45,714 nt of DNA, from contig CALJUX010000009.1 in the NCBI GenBank assembly GCA_937978655.1, forward strand, positions 1 through 45,714. Reading direction: 5' to 3'. This document shows, piece by piece, positions 16,577 to 24,414 of this stretch. The translations under genes were made by a program, and so were the position numbers. The stretch's first letter is position 1. The number at the start of each line of letters is the position of its first letter. This DNA is from an uncultured Chromatiaceae bacterium (GTDB lineage: Bacteria > Pseudomonadota > Gammaproteobacteria > Enterobacterales > Alteromonadaceae). A model generated the notes under the pieces. That model ran no database searches. It was not told the origin of the DNA and worked only from the letters and a program-made list of their open reading frames with translations.

Positions 16577-17407
16577 TTAGCCCTGCAGCAGCGATAACGC
16601 GGACTGCGGTCTTTGGTTGGCCTGTGACAAAATCGTGGTACTGGCCTGTTGCAGAATTTGCGAACGGGTCAGCTCTGCAGTTTCCTTGGCGAAGTCGGTA
16701 TCTTTGATCCGGCTGCGTGCAGAAGAGACGTTTTCCACGATGTTAGATAAGTTGCGGATAGTGGCCTGAAAGCGGTTTTGAATCGCACCAAGGTCAGCCC
16801 GTTTGGAGTCGATGACCGTAATGGCACTGTCGATTGCAGTCAGCGCGGCAGAAGCCCCGCTTAAGGTTGCAATTGACAAAGTCGACAGTTTCAGCCCGGA
16901 AGTGCCATAACCACCGCCGGCCCGCGAAATATTGACACTGATGTTCTGACCCGCATTCGCGCCAACCAGGAAGGTTGATGAATACTTACCGTCGAGTAGT
17001 TTCACGCCCCCAAACTGCGTCGTAGTGGCGATACGGCTAATCTCGGTTTTTAACGCGGACACTTCTTTTTGCAGAGCCAGGCGGTCGCCTGAGCTATTGA
17101 TACCGTTTTGCGATTGCACAGACAGCACCCGGATCCGCTGCAAAGCGGTGGTGATTTCATCCATCGCCCCTTCAGCAACCTGAGATAATGAAATCCCGTC
17201 ATTGGCATTGCGGATGGCCTGATCCAGGCCCTGGATTTGGCTGGTTAAGCGGTTACTGATCTGCAGACCTGCAGCGTCATCCGCCGCACTGTTGATGCGA
17301 AAGCCAGAGGATAAACGCTGGAAGGATACGTCCAGACTTTTTCCTGAGTTAATCAGTTGACGTTGGGCGTTTAACGCCGACACATTGGTATTGACAAATA
17401 AAGCCAT
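16577..17407 (-). CDS. Flagellin 3
   Basis: The 276-residue flagellin belongs to the L-L-Q-G class with flagellins 4 and 5. It begins M-A-L-F-V-N-T-N-V-S-A-L-N-A-Q-R-Q, carries S-F-Q-R-L-S-S-G-F-R-I-N-S-A-A-D-D-A-A, and ends R-P-Q-S-A-L-S-L-L-Q-G. It differs from 4 and 5 in the central G-A-N-A-G-Q-N-I-S-V-N-I-S-R-A-G region and in having A-T-I-R-N-L instead of S-T-I-R-N-L near the C-terminal helix. D2/D3 are absent. The sigma-28 promoter at 17477-17503 leaves a leader of about 60 bases with an AGGAG site. It is exported by FliS and is a likely Maf substrate. Confidence 0.95.
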   Translation of the reverse strand: MALFVNTNVSALNAQRQLINSGKSLDVSFQRLSSGFRINSAADDAAGLQISNRLTSQIQGLDQAIRNANDGISLSQVAEGAMDEITTALQRIRVLSVQSQNGINSSGDRLALQKEVSALKTEISRIATTTQFGGVKLLDGKYSSTFLVGANAGQNISVNISRAGGGYGTSGLKLSTLSIATLSGASAALTAIDSAITVIDSKRADLGAIQNRFQATIRNLSNIVENVSSARSRIKDTDFAKETAELTRSQILQQASTTILSQANQRPQSALSLLQG

Positions 17408-17438
17408 GGTTCTTTCTCCTGAACTTATGATTGATGAC

Positions 17439-17467
17439 GCGAGACTTCTTTATATTATTTAACTCGC
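17439..17467 (-). promoter_or_regulatory. 5' stem-loop of flagellin 3 mRNA
   Basis: On the minus strand GCGAG (17463-17467) pairs with CTCGC (17439-17443), a 5-bp stem with a 19-base AT-rich loop. The stem starts 10 bases after the -10 box. Confidence 0.4.
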
Positions 17468-17476
17468 TCAATATAT

Positions 17477-17503
17477 TTATCGGAAGAGGAACAATATTCT
17501 TTA
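17477..17503 (-). promoter_or_regulatory. Sigma-28 promoter of flagellin 3
   Basis: Minus strand TAAAGAAT (17496-17503), 11-base spacer, TCCGATAA (17477-17484). Confidence 0.75.
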
Positions 17504-17544
17504 GCTGTTTTATTCAATATTTTGATAATTAATTTAATCGCAAA

Positions 17545-17573
17545 TAAAAAAGGCCACACAATAATGTATGGCC
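17545..17573 (-). terminator. Intrinsic terminator of flagellin 4
   Basis: On the minus strand GGCCATACA pairs with TGTGTGGCC (17565-17573 with 17552-17560, one G-U pair) around a TTAT loop, followed by a run of seven T (17545-17551). It lies 58 bases past the flagellin 4 stop. Confidence 0.8.
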
Positions 17574-17631
17574 AATGAGCAAAAGCTCAGGAGTTGTATC
17601 AAATCGGTACGTTTGTATTATTGTTTATATA

Positions 17632-18462
17632 TTAACCTTGTAATAAAGACAGTGCTGACTGTGGCCGCTGATTCGACTGCGCCAGAATGGTGGTACTGGC
17701 CTGTTGCAGGATCTGCGCGCGGGTCAGTTCAGCGGTTTCCTTGGCAAAATCAGTGTCCCGGATGCGACTGCGTGCTGACGAGACGTTTTCAACAATATTC
17801 GACAAGTTACGGATAGTTGACTGGAAACGGTTCTGAATAGCACCTAAATCGGCCCGCTTCGCGTCAATTGCATTAATGGCACTGTCGATAGCGGTCAAGG
17901 CTGTGGATGCGCCCGCCAGCGTCGCAATCGAAATATTCGCCAGTTTTAAACCAGAGGTGCCATAACCGCCGCCGGTCCGGGAAATATTCACACTGATACT
18001 CTGGCCGGCGTTAGCACCAACCAGGAAGGTCGAGGAATACTTACCGTCGAGAATTTTGACGCCACCAAACTGAGTCGTGTTGGCGATCCGGCTGATCTCA
18101 GCCTTCAGTGCCGACACTTCTTTTTGCAGAGCCAGGCGGTCGGAAGAGCTGTTAATACCGTTTTGCGACTGCACCGACAGCACGCGGATCCGCTGTAAAG
18201 CAGTGGTAATTTCATCCATCGCACCTTCAGCAACCTGCGCCAGCGAGATACCATCATTGGCGTTGCGGATCGCTTGATCCAGGCCTTGGATCTGACTGGT
18301 TAAACGGTTACTGATTTGCAGACCTGCGGCATCATCAGCGGCGCTGTTGATGCGTAAGCCGGAAGATAAACGCTGAAACGCGGTATCTAATGATTTACCT
18401 GAGTTGATCAGCTGACGCTGAGCATTCAACGATGATACGTTGGTGTTAACGAATAAAGCCAT
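17632..18462 (-). CDS. Flagellin 4
   Basis: The 276-residue flagellin is nearly identical to flagellin 5; I count four amino-acid differences (I-T-T/I-T-S, S-R-T/S-R-A, K-L-A/K-L-S, T-R-A/T-R-S). It starts M-A-L-F-V-N-T-N-V-S-S-L-N-A-Q-R-Q and has G-L-R-I-N-S where flagellins 1-3 have G-F-R-I-N-S. The central part G-A-N-A-G-Q-S-I-S-V-N-I-S-R is Ser/Thr-rich and a likely O-glycosylation zone. It has a near-perfect sigma-28 promoter, a 5' stem-loop and its own terminator, so it is an independent transcription unit. A 137-bp tract (18047-18183) is identical to 19115-19251 in flagellin 5, although flanking codons differ. Confidence 0.96.
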   Translation of the reverse strand: MALFVNTNVSSLNAQRQLINSGKSLDTAFQRLSSGLRINSAADDAAGLQISNRLTSQIQGLDQAIRNANDGISLAQVAEGAMDEITTALQRIRVLSVQSQNGINSSSDRLALQKEVSALKAEISRIANTTQFGGVKILDGKYSSTFLVGANAGQSISVNISRTGGGYGTSGLKLANISIATLAGASTALTAIDSAINAIDAKRADLGAIQNRFQSTIRNLSNIVENVSSARSRIRDTDFAKETAELTRAQILQQASTTILAQSNQRPQSALSLLQG

Positions 18463-18487
18463 GATATTTCTCCTGAGTTTTATATTC

Positions 18488-18515
18488 AGCAGGCTTTTTT
18501 ATTTGTGTGCCTGCT
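18488..18515 (-). promoter_or_regulatory. 5' stem-loop of flagellin 4 mRNA
   Basis: On the minus strand AGCAGGC (18509-18515) pairs with GCCTGCT (18488-18494), a 7-bp stem with a 14-base A-rich loop. It begins 9 bases after the -10 box, at the expected 5' end. Confidence 0.55.
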
Positions 18516-18523
18516 TAATTAAT

Positions 18524-18550
18524 GTATCGGCGGCAGCTCAGGAAACTTTA
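18524..18550 (-). promoter_or_regulatory. Sigma-28 promoter of flagellin 4
   Basis: Minus strand TAAAGTTT (18543-18550, perfect -35), 11-base spacer, GCCGATAC (18524-18531, seven of eight). It is the strongest match among the flagellin promoters. Confidence 0.88.
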
Positions 18551-18653
18551 GTGAATTTAGAAAACAAAACAGTTTTAAGATATACAATAATATACAAAAT
18601 TCACGTTATCCGCTGTATCGACAACAACAATAAAAACTTTAGAAAAAAAATAC

Positions 18654-18680
18654 AAAAAAAGGAGCGAATGCTCCTTTTTT
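18654..18680 (-). terminator. Intrinsic terminator of flagellin 5
   Basis: GGAGC (18661-18665) and GCTCC (18670-18674) pair around a 4-base loop, extended by flanking A and T runs (18654-18660, 18675-18680), 20 bases past the flagellin 5 stop. The symmetric tails would also let it work on the + strand. Confidence 0.82.
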
Positions 18681-18699
18681 CATCAACTGAGTCGTCAAT

Positions 18700-19530
18700 T
18701 TAGCCTTGTAACAGTGACAACGCCGACTGTGGTCGCTGATTTGACTGCGCCAAAATGGTGGTGCTGGCTTGCTGCAGGATCTGCGAGCGGGTCAGTTCTG
18801 CGGTTTCTTTGGCAAAATCAGTATCCCGAATACGGCTGCGCGCAGAGGACACATTCTCGACGATGTTCGATAAGTTACGGATAGTTGACTGGAAACGGTT
18901 CTGGATCGCACCTAAGTCGGCCCGTTTCGCGTCAATTGCATTAATGGCGCTGTCGATAGCGGTTAAAGCTGTAGATGCGCCTGCCAGCGTCGCAATCGAA
19001 ATATTCGACAACTTCAGACCAGAAGTACCATAACCACCGCCGGCCCGGGAAATGTTCACACTGATGCTTTGTCCGGCGTTGGCACCGACCAGAAAAGTCG
19101 AAGAATATTTACCATCGAGAATTTTGACGCCACCAAACTGAGTCGTGTTGGCGATCCGGCTGATCTCAGCCTTCAGTGCCGACACTTCTTTTTGCAGAGC
19201 CAGGCGGTCGGAAGAGCTGTTAATACCGTTTTGCGACTGCACCGACAGCACCCGGATCCGCTGCAATGCTGAGGTAATTTCATCCATCGCCCCTTCGGCA
19301 ACCTGCGCCAGCGAGATGCCATCATTGGCGTTGCGGATGGCCTGATCCAGGCCCTGGATCTGACTGGTTAAACGGTTACTGATCTGCAGACCGGCGGCGT
19401 CGTCAGCGGCGCTGTTGATGCGTAAACCAGAAGATAAACGCTGAAACGCGGTATCTAATGATTTACCTGAGTTGATCAGCTGGCGCTGAGCATTCAGCGA
19501 CGAGACGTTAGTGTTGACGAATAAAGCCAT
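18700..19530 (-). CDS. Flagellin 5
   Basis: This is a 276-residue flagellin, almost the same as flagellin 4. The D0/D1 helices are complete and it ends A-L-S-L-L-Q-G. It stands first in the array next to flgL. It has its own sigma-28 promoter, a leader with a predicted 5' stem-loop, an AGGAGA ribosome site and a terminator, so it is a single-gene transcript. Protein conservation with flagellin 4 is about 98-99 percent by eye, while synonymous differences are scattered outside the shared 137-bp block. This pattern suits recent duplication with later gene conversion. It is probably one of the two main filament subunits, an inference from promoter strength. Confidence 0.96.
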   Translation of the reverse strand: MALFVNTNVSSLNAQRQLINSGKSLDTAFQRLSSGLRINSAADDAAGLQISNRLTSQIQGLDQAIRNANDGISLAQVAEGAMDEITSALQRIRVLSVQSQNGINSSSDRLALQKEVSALKAEISRIANTTQFGGVKILDGKYSSTFLVGANAGQSISVNISRAGGGYGTSGLKLSNISIATLAGASTALTAIDSAINAIDAKRADLGAIQNRFQSTIRNLSNIVENVSSARSRIRDTDFAKETAELTRSQILQQASTTILAQSNQRPQSALSLLQG

Positions 19531-19563
19531 GATACGTTTCTCCTGATGTTATTTTGCTACATC

Positions 19564-19594
19564 ACCAGCTGATTTTATGATTTTGTTTGCTGAT
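19564..19594 (-). promoter_or_regulatory. 5' stem-loop of flagellin 5 mRNA
   Basis: On the minus strand ATCAGC (19589-19594) pairs with GCTGGT (19564-19569), a 6-bp stem including one G-U, with an AT-rich 19-base loop. It starts 7 bases after the -10 box. Confidence 0.42.
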
Positions 19595-19600
19595 ACTTAT

Positions 19601-19627
19601 GTAACGGCCATAACTGGAAAAACTTGA
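19601..19627 (-). promoter_or_regulatory. Sigma-28 promoter of flagellin 5
   Basis: Minus strand TCAAGTTT (19620-19627), 11-base spacer, GCCGTTAC (19601-19608). Confidence 0.75.
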
Positions 19628-19701
19628 ATAAATTTTAGGCTAAACCCTTAATTTTAAAGGCCTGCACGGCAGTTTTATCTGGGAGTTGCAGCGGCAAAAC
19701 T

Positions 19702-19717
19702 CTGCCGTTAACGGCAG
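19702..19717. repeat. Perfect 16-bp palindrome upstream of flagellin 5
   Basis: CTGCCGTTAACGGCAG is its own reverse complement. It lies about 75 bases upstream of the flagellin 5 -35 box, in the 390-base gap between flgL and flagellin 5. It could be a regulator-binding site; it has no T-run immediately next to it. Confidence 0.5.
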
Positions 19718-19806
19718 TAAACTGATACTTTGCTGATGTTTTTTTGTATTTGATTGTCAGAACACTGATAAACGGACTATTTCTCTGACAAAACCTGTGA
19801 GGTCAT

Positions 19807-19820
19807 GGCAAATGTTTGCC
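19807..19820. repeat. Short inverted repeat in the flgL-flagellin gap
   Basis: GGCAAA and TTTGCC face each other across two bases. Its role is unknown; it may be an operator-like dyad or a weak RNA hairpin. Confidence 0.35.
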
Positions 19821-19877
19821 ACTGCAAGCGACTGAAGGGAAACAGCAGGCAAAATTACCGGCAAAGCATTCGTGGGC

Positions 19878-19897
19878 GCGCCGGCAACAGCCGGCGC
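19878..19897 (-). terminator. GC-rich hairpin downstream of flgL
   Basis: GCGCCGGC (19878-19885) and GCCGGCGC (19890-19897) form a perfect 8-bp stem with a 4-base loop, 24 bases beyond the flgL stop. On the minus strand the T-run lies before the stem, not after it, so intrinsic termination is doubtful. It may mark the 3' end of the flgKL transcript. Confidence 0.4.
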
Positions 19898-19920
19898 AAA
19901 AACCTTTTAAGGCGGTTATC

Positions 19921-21147
19921 TTAGCGGATATAGTCAAACAGACTGGTACTGGTCACACGCTGGAAGGTGTTTTGAACGGCCTGCAATGCGGTTTCTTGCT
20001 TCGTCAGCTCTGTTAATGCTTCGGCATAGTCGACCTCATAGATTTGAGCCCGAAATGCTTTATTGCTAATCTGCAGGTCTTCATTGCCTTCAAAAACACT
20101 GTCGAGCACATTCTGCCGTCCGCCAATACCGGAAACGCCGGCGTCTATTTTCAGGGTGGCATTGTCAATTTGCACCAGCGCATCTGCAATGGCCTCCGCC
20201 AGAGGCGCGCCAATCACCTGATTTTTCTCCACGGAGTTAATCAGCTCCTGCAACGTATTCAGCACATTTTTCTTCTCAGGGGCCTGCAGCGTGAAGTCCA
20301 GCTGGCCAGGGCCGGCGCCCTGTGTCTGCAGACTCAGGCCCTGGAAACTGACGGCCTGGCCTGAGGTATAAGCGCCAGTGACAGGCGGTGACAGGCTGAC
20401 ACCATTGCGCCGGATCTCGTAATTGTTGGCGCCATCAACGACCAGCCGATAATTATTGTTCGCCGGCGTCTGGGCGTCATAATTCTGCCGATAAAAATCA
20501 TCAAACACCGACTGGTTCTGCACACTGATGGCGCCATTGGTCAGGCCACCGGCAACTGTCGCTGTTGTGGTCTTGAAACGGGCGTTGACATCTTCAAACA
20601 GAACTTTGCCGCTGTCATTACTGGAAATAGTCACAGTTGGCGACACCTGCAGCGCCTTTTGCCCTTCATCGCCTTTAAATTCATAAAGCCCGGTGGTCTG
20701 GTTAAAGCTGTAGGGCTGTGTTTCCTGCTGAAAACCGGAAAACAGATAACCACCAGCGGCATCTTTCTGATTCATCAAATCAAACATCTGAGTTTTGATA
20801 TTATCCAGCTGCTTGGCGATCGCACTGCGATCCTGTTGTGAATAGGTACCGTTCCCCAGTGACACCACCAGACTGCGCGCCTGATCGCTGGACGTTCTGA
20901 GACTGGACAATACGGTTTCTTCGATACTCAGACTGTTTTTCAGTAACACACTGTTATTCTGGTATTGACCAACCTGAGAAATTTGCTGGTCCAGTGCCAC
21001 CACACGCGCCGAACCGGCCGGGTCGTCGGATGGACTGAGGATTTTGGTTTGTTTTTCCAGTTTGGCGCTGGCGTTTTGCAGCTTTTCCTGAGCGTTGAGG
21101 ATTGCATTCAGATTGATCTGATATTTCTGATTAAAAGAAAGTCGCAT
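19921..21147 (-). CDS. flgL: Hook-filament junction protein FlgL (HAP3)
   Basis: The 408-residue protein connects the hook (through FlgK) to the filament. The N-terminal helix shows the flagellin-like pattern A-I-L-N-A-Q-E-K-L-Q-N-A-S-A-K-L-E-K-Q-T-K-I-L-S-P-S-D-D-P-A-G-S-A-R-V, with S-D-D-P-A as the FlgL hallmark. The C-terminal helix A-L-T-E-L-T-K-Q-E-T-A-L-Q-A-V-Q-N-T-F matches D0. It follows flgK by six bases on the same strand and is the last gene of the flgF-L run. The ribosome site GAGG precedes the ATG at 21147. Length is near the family norm for polar flagellates (about 400). Confidence 0.95.
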   Translation of the reverse strand: MRLSFNQKYQINLNAILNAQEKLQNASAKLEKQTKILSPSDDPAGSARVVALDQQISQVGQYQNNSVLLKNSLSIEETVLSSLRTSSDQARSLVVSLGNGTYSQQDRSAIAKQLDNIKTQMFDLMNQKDAAGGYLFSGFQQETQPYSFNQTTGLYEFKGDEGQKALQVSPTVTISSNDSGKVLFEDVNARFKTTTATVAGGLTNGAISVQNQSVFDDFYRQNYDAQTPANNNYRLVVDGANNYEIRRNGVSLSPPVTGAYTSGQAVSFQGLSLQTQGAGPGQLDFTLQAPEKKNVLNTLQELINSVEKNQVIGAPLAEAIADALVQIDNATLKIDAGVSGIGGRQNVLDSVFEGNEDLQISNKAFRAQIYEVDYAEALTELTKQETALQAVQNTFQRVTSTSLFDYIR

Positions 21148-21153
21148 CTGTTA

Positions 21154-23184
21154 CTACCTCGCCGCCGACAACAATGTGTCAAAAATAGTTTGGGATGTGG
21201 AAATAATCTTAGCCGCCGCGGCATAAGACTGCTGGAAGCGAATTAAATTCGCCGCTTCCTCATCCAGATTCACCCCGGAAATCGATTCGTACCAGGACTG
21301 AGACTGCGCCAATAAGGCCTTTGACGAATCCGTGGCGATTTTCACCTGGCTGGTTTTTTCACCAATAGAGCCAACCATTACACCATAACCTTCGTTCAGA
21401 CTCATCTGGTTATCGGCACCTGTCACCGCAACTGCATTTTTTCTGATAATTTCTTTTTCCTGCAGCTGCGCCAGCGCCAGGCCATTACGGTTATCTTTCT
21501 GCCCGCCGGTGTTATAACTCAGGGTAAAGGTGTCACCGTTTTTTGGCACCCCGGTCATCGACATATCAAAGCCATAGTTGGCAAGACCGGCGGAGGCAAA
21601 CAGATTGGTGTAATTGCCGCCCGTCATCACCGCCGTGGTCCCCAACAATGTGTTGCCACTGTTGCGGATCTCAAAGCGATCACCGCCAATATAGGTGATG
21701 TTAAATGGCTCGCCGTTCACATCGCCTGGCGCGGTAAACTGCGATGATGCCGGATTTGTATTGGTGACACTGATAGTGCCAATTTTGGCATTGCCCAGAT
21801 TATTGACATTAAACTCCCCGCGCAGTGGCGAAGCCAAAGCCAGATCTTCCGGACGGCTGTTCAGCAAAGAAATACTCTGTGCGGCGGTACTCAGAGGCTT
21901 TAACACAAACTGGTCGCCATTGCCAAAAGCACCGGCCGTATTGTCCAGCCGGATTTCGTAGCCATTGAGGAAATTACCCGGTACGTTGCTGCTGTTAAAT
22001 ACTGCAGGGTAAGCGGTGATGGTCTGTGTCACCGCTGAGCCCGCTATCACTTTGCCGCGTTCATCCAGCGTTTCCAGTTTAAACTGGTTTGGCGCGGTAA
22101 AAGTGACCAATAAGTCATTGGGCGGAATGTCTTTACCTTTGCCGGCTTCGACAGTGGCAGTGACGACACCAGCACCTGTATTGGTCGTCATCGGATAACC
22201 ACCAAAAGTCCCAGTGCCAAAAATAGCCTTGCCCAATTGGCCATTGCCATCCATGCCGAGTTTATTCTGGGTATTAAAGGCATCCGCCAGCCCAAGTGCC
22301 AGCTGACCAAGTTTATTTTGGGTCGGCTCCAGTAACTGAGCGCGAAACTCCAGCAAGCCACCAATCTTGCCGCCCAGAGTCTGGCTTTCCACTTCACCAA
22401 TGATATTGCTGTTGTAATCCAGTTGCAGCTGCAAAGTTTTACGCTGTGGATCGGGATTTCCCACCGCACTCATCAAGCTGAATTTACCATGCTCCAGCAC
22501 GACTGACTGGCCGGTATTTAAAAACACCAGCTTTTCACCGTTTTGCGCATCGAGTGTACTGATCTCAACCAGCTCCGACAGCTGACGTAGTGCTTCGTCA
22601 CGTTTATCCAATAAATCCATTGGCACCGGTGTATTGATGCCGCTGCCATAAGCGGAAATCTGTTTGTTCATTTCCGCAATAGTGTTGATTTGCGAGTTCG
22701 CGGCCGAAACCAGATTATCCAGCTGTTGGTTAATTGAGGTGCGCTGTTCCAGTACAATACTGGATAAAGTGTTGAATTTACTGATTAACGTCTGCGTACT
22801 CCCCATCACCAACTGGCGAGATGAGGTATTCGCCGGGTCGTTATTGGCGCCTTGCAGCTGTTTAAATAAATCAGAAATACCGGTAGAGATACTGTTTGAG
22901 GTATTGGAAAACAAGGTATCAATACGGCTGGCTTCGGTCAGAAACTGCTGGTTGTAACTCAGGGCTGAGGTATCACGGCGCAATTGTGACAGCGAAAATT
23001 CGTTGACCAGCCGTTCAGTATTGCCGCGCCCGACGCCGAGCCCAAGAATACCGGACTCATATTCAGTGCGCTGGCGCACATAACCTTTGCTGTTGAGATT
23101 ACTGATGTTATTACCGGTAGTGTTCAGCAAGCCGGTACTGGCCAGTACACCGGATGTGCCTATCGTTAATAAATTATCAGCCAT
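21154..23184 (-). CDS. flgK: Hook-filament junction protein FlgK (HAP1)
   Basis: The 676-residue protein joins hook and FlgL. The N-terminus has the rod/hook/HAP helix and motif L-N-T-T-G-N-N-I-S-N-L-N-S-K-G-Y-V-R-Q (about 19-37). The C-terminus has the partner helix with S-G-V-N-L-D-E-E-A-A-N-L-I-R-F-Q-Q-S-Y-A-A-A-A-K-I-I, a strongly conserved FlgK ending. The middle is a long variable beta region. The start ATG at 23184 follows an AGGAG site, 30 bases after flgJ. A very weak sigma-28-like sequence precedes it (TCAAACAG, 11 bases, GGCGAAAC), too poor to list as a promoter, so co-transcription with flgJ is likely. Confidence 0.95.
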   Translation of the reverse strand: MADNLLTIGTSGVLASTGLLNTTGNNISNLNSKGYVRQRTEYESGILGLGVGRGNTERLVNEFSLSQLRRDTSALSYNQQFLTEASRIDTLFSNTSNSISTGISDLFKQLQGANNDPANTSSRQLVMGSTQTLISKFNTLSSIVLEQRTSINQQLDNLVSAANSQINTIAEMNKQISAYGSGINTPVPMDLLDKRDEALRQLSELVEISTLDAQNGEKLVFLNTGQSVVLEHGKFSLMSAVGNPDPQRKTLQLQLDYNSNIIGEVESQTLGGKIGGLLEFRAQLLEPTQNKLGQLALGLADAFNTQNKLGMDGNGQLGKAIFGTGTFGGYPMTTNTGAGVVTATVEAGKGKDIPPNDLLVTFTAPNQFKLETLDERGKVIAGSAVTQTITAYPAVFNSSNVPGNFLNGYEIRLDNTAGAFGNGDQFVLKPLSTAAQSISLLNSRPEDLALASPLRGEFNVNNLGNAKIGTISVTNTNPASSQFTAPGDVNGEPFNITYIGGDRFEIRNSGNTLLGTTAVMTGGNYTNLFASAGLANYGFDMSMTGVPKNGDTFTLSYNTGGQKDNRNGLALAQLQEKEIIRKNAVAVTGADNQMSLNEGYGVMVGSIGEKTSQVKIATDSSKALLAQSQSWYESISGVNLDEEAANLIRFQQSYAAAAKIISTSQTIFDTLLSAAR

Positions 23185-23214
23185 GGTTTACTCCTGCAAA
23201 GGCGTTTCGCCCGA

Positions 23215-24414
23215 TCACAACACTGTTTGACCCGAATTTTTCAGCAAATTCCGTACCTCTTTAAGCACGGAACCATTCATCACCTGTAAAATTTTCTGGG
23301 CATAATTTGGATCTGTGGCATAACCAGCCGCCTGTAACTGCTGAAAATAGTTGGCAGTGTCATGACTGACCGACAATGCCTCCTGATAACGCGGTTGCTG
23401 GCGGATGAAATCGACGTAATCCTGCAGGCTTTCCTGCACATCCTGATACACGCGGAATTTGGCTTTTTCCTGGCGCGCCACACCCTGACGGTATTCCAGC
23501 GTATCCACCACAGCCACGTCGCCCTGCCATTCACTATGCGCTTTAATGCCAAATAAATTCTGACTTTCACGACCATCTGCGGCTTTAAACATCCGCTGCC
23601 CCCAACCGGTCTCCAGCGCAGCTTGCGCCACCAACGCCAATGGCTCCAGCCCAAGCTGCCGGGCGGCTTGCTGTGCCGCTGGCAAGATCCGCCGGACAAA
23701 GGCCGCTTCCGGTCCGGCCATAGTGGCGAGCGGATCAGCCGCTGCAACAGCGGCGGTTTCCGCCGACACAGGCTGCGGACGCGGCATAGCCGCAACCGCG
23801 ACCTTGTCAGACGCGACCGCGGTCTGCTGACCGACCACCACTTCAGCCCCTAACTGGCGTACAGTACTTAGCGCAGCTCCCGTCATCGTCTGTACTGATT
23901 CTGCCGGCAATGACTGCACCGCAGCACCGCCAGTGACCGCATGTGGCCGCGATACCGGCATGACAATGCGTTCAGCGTCCAGCTGCATCGCTTTGTGCTG
24001 AGGTAACACTCTGGCGTGTATGACTTTCTCCAGCGGTAAGGCCAGTTCCTGGCGCGGCGAAAAGCGATTTGGCGCCGACACCTGACTGGCCGCTTTACTG
24101 CGCGAAGCTTCAGGTGCCAATTGCTGCACCATCAGGTCAGCCAAGCCAAGCGTGCCCTTTTTCGACAGTTCTGCGGTCAGCTGATTGTCATACATATCCC
24201 GATAAAAACCGGTGGCCTGGCTGTTCAACGGATTGTCTTCTTCAAAGGTCTGATTGGCTTTGCGCATGCTCGACATCAGCATACCCATAAACACCGATTC
24301 AAATTGTTGCGCCGCCTGACGCACAGCACCGGCTTTATCCTTGCTGGCCAAAGCCCGGATATCGTTCAGGCTGGAAAGGTCGTGGTAGGACACATCCACT
24401 TGCGGCGCTGCCAT
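23215..24414 (-). CDS. flgJ: FlgJ: rod-capping protein with muramidase domain
   Basis: The 399-residue protein is bifunctional. Residues about 20-105 are the rod-binding domain (A-A-Q-Q-F-E-S-V-F-M-G-M-L-M-S-S-M-R and Y-R-D-M-Y-D-N-Q-L), which caps rod growth in the periplasm. A Pro/Ala-rich linker follows. Residues about 232-395 form the glucosaminidase domain (L-V-A-Q-A-A-L-E-T-G-W-G-Q-R, with the catalytic Glu, and N-L-F-G-I-K-A), which opens peptidoglycan for the rod. The linker is longer than in enteric FlgJ (313 aa). The ATG at 24414 directly follows the flgI TAA with no spacer, so translation is coupled. Confidence 0.94.
   Translation of the reverse strand: MAAPQVDVSYHDLSSLNDIRALASKDKAGAVRQAAQQFESVFMGMLMSSMRKANQTFEEDNPLNSQATGFYRDMYDNQLTAELSKKGTLGLADLMVQQLAPEASRSKAASQVSAPNRFSPRQELALPLEKVIHARVLPQHKAMQLDAERIVMPVSRPHAVTGGAAVQSLPAESVQTMTGAALSTVRQLGAEVVVGQQTAVASDKVAVAAMPRPQPVSAETAAVAAADPLATMAGPEAAFVRRILPAAQQAARQLGLEPLALVAQAALETGWGQRMFKAADGRESQNLFGIKAHSEWQGDVAVVDTLEYRQGVARQEKAKFRVYQDVQESLQDYVDFIRQQPRYQEALSVSHDTANYFQQLQAAGYATDPNYAQKILQVMNGSVLKEVRNLLKNSGQTVL

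Noticed and set aside
18077..19345. Matching + strand frames antisense to flagellins 4 and 5
   Set aside because: They are near-identical only because the flagellins are; they carry no start signals of their own.
23150..23230. Sigma-28-like sequence before flgK (TCAAACAG, 11 bases, GGCGAAAC)
   Set aside because: Both boxes are poor matches; it could occur by chance.
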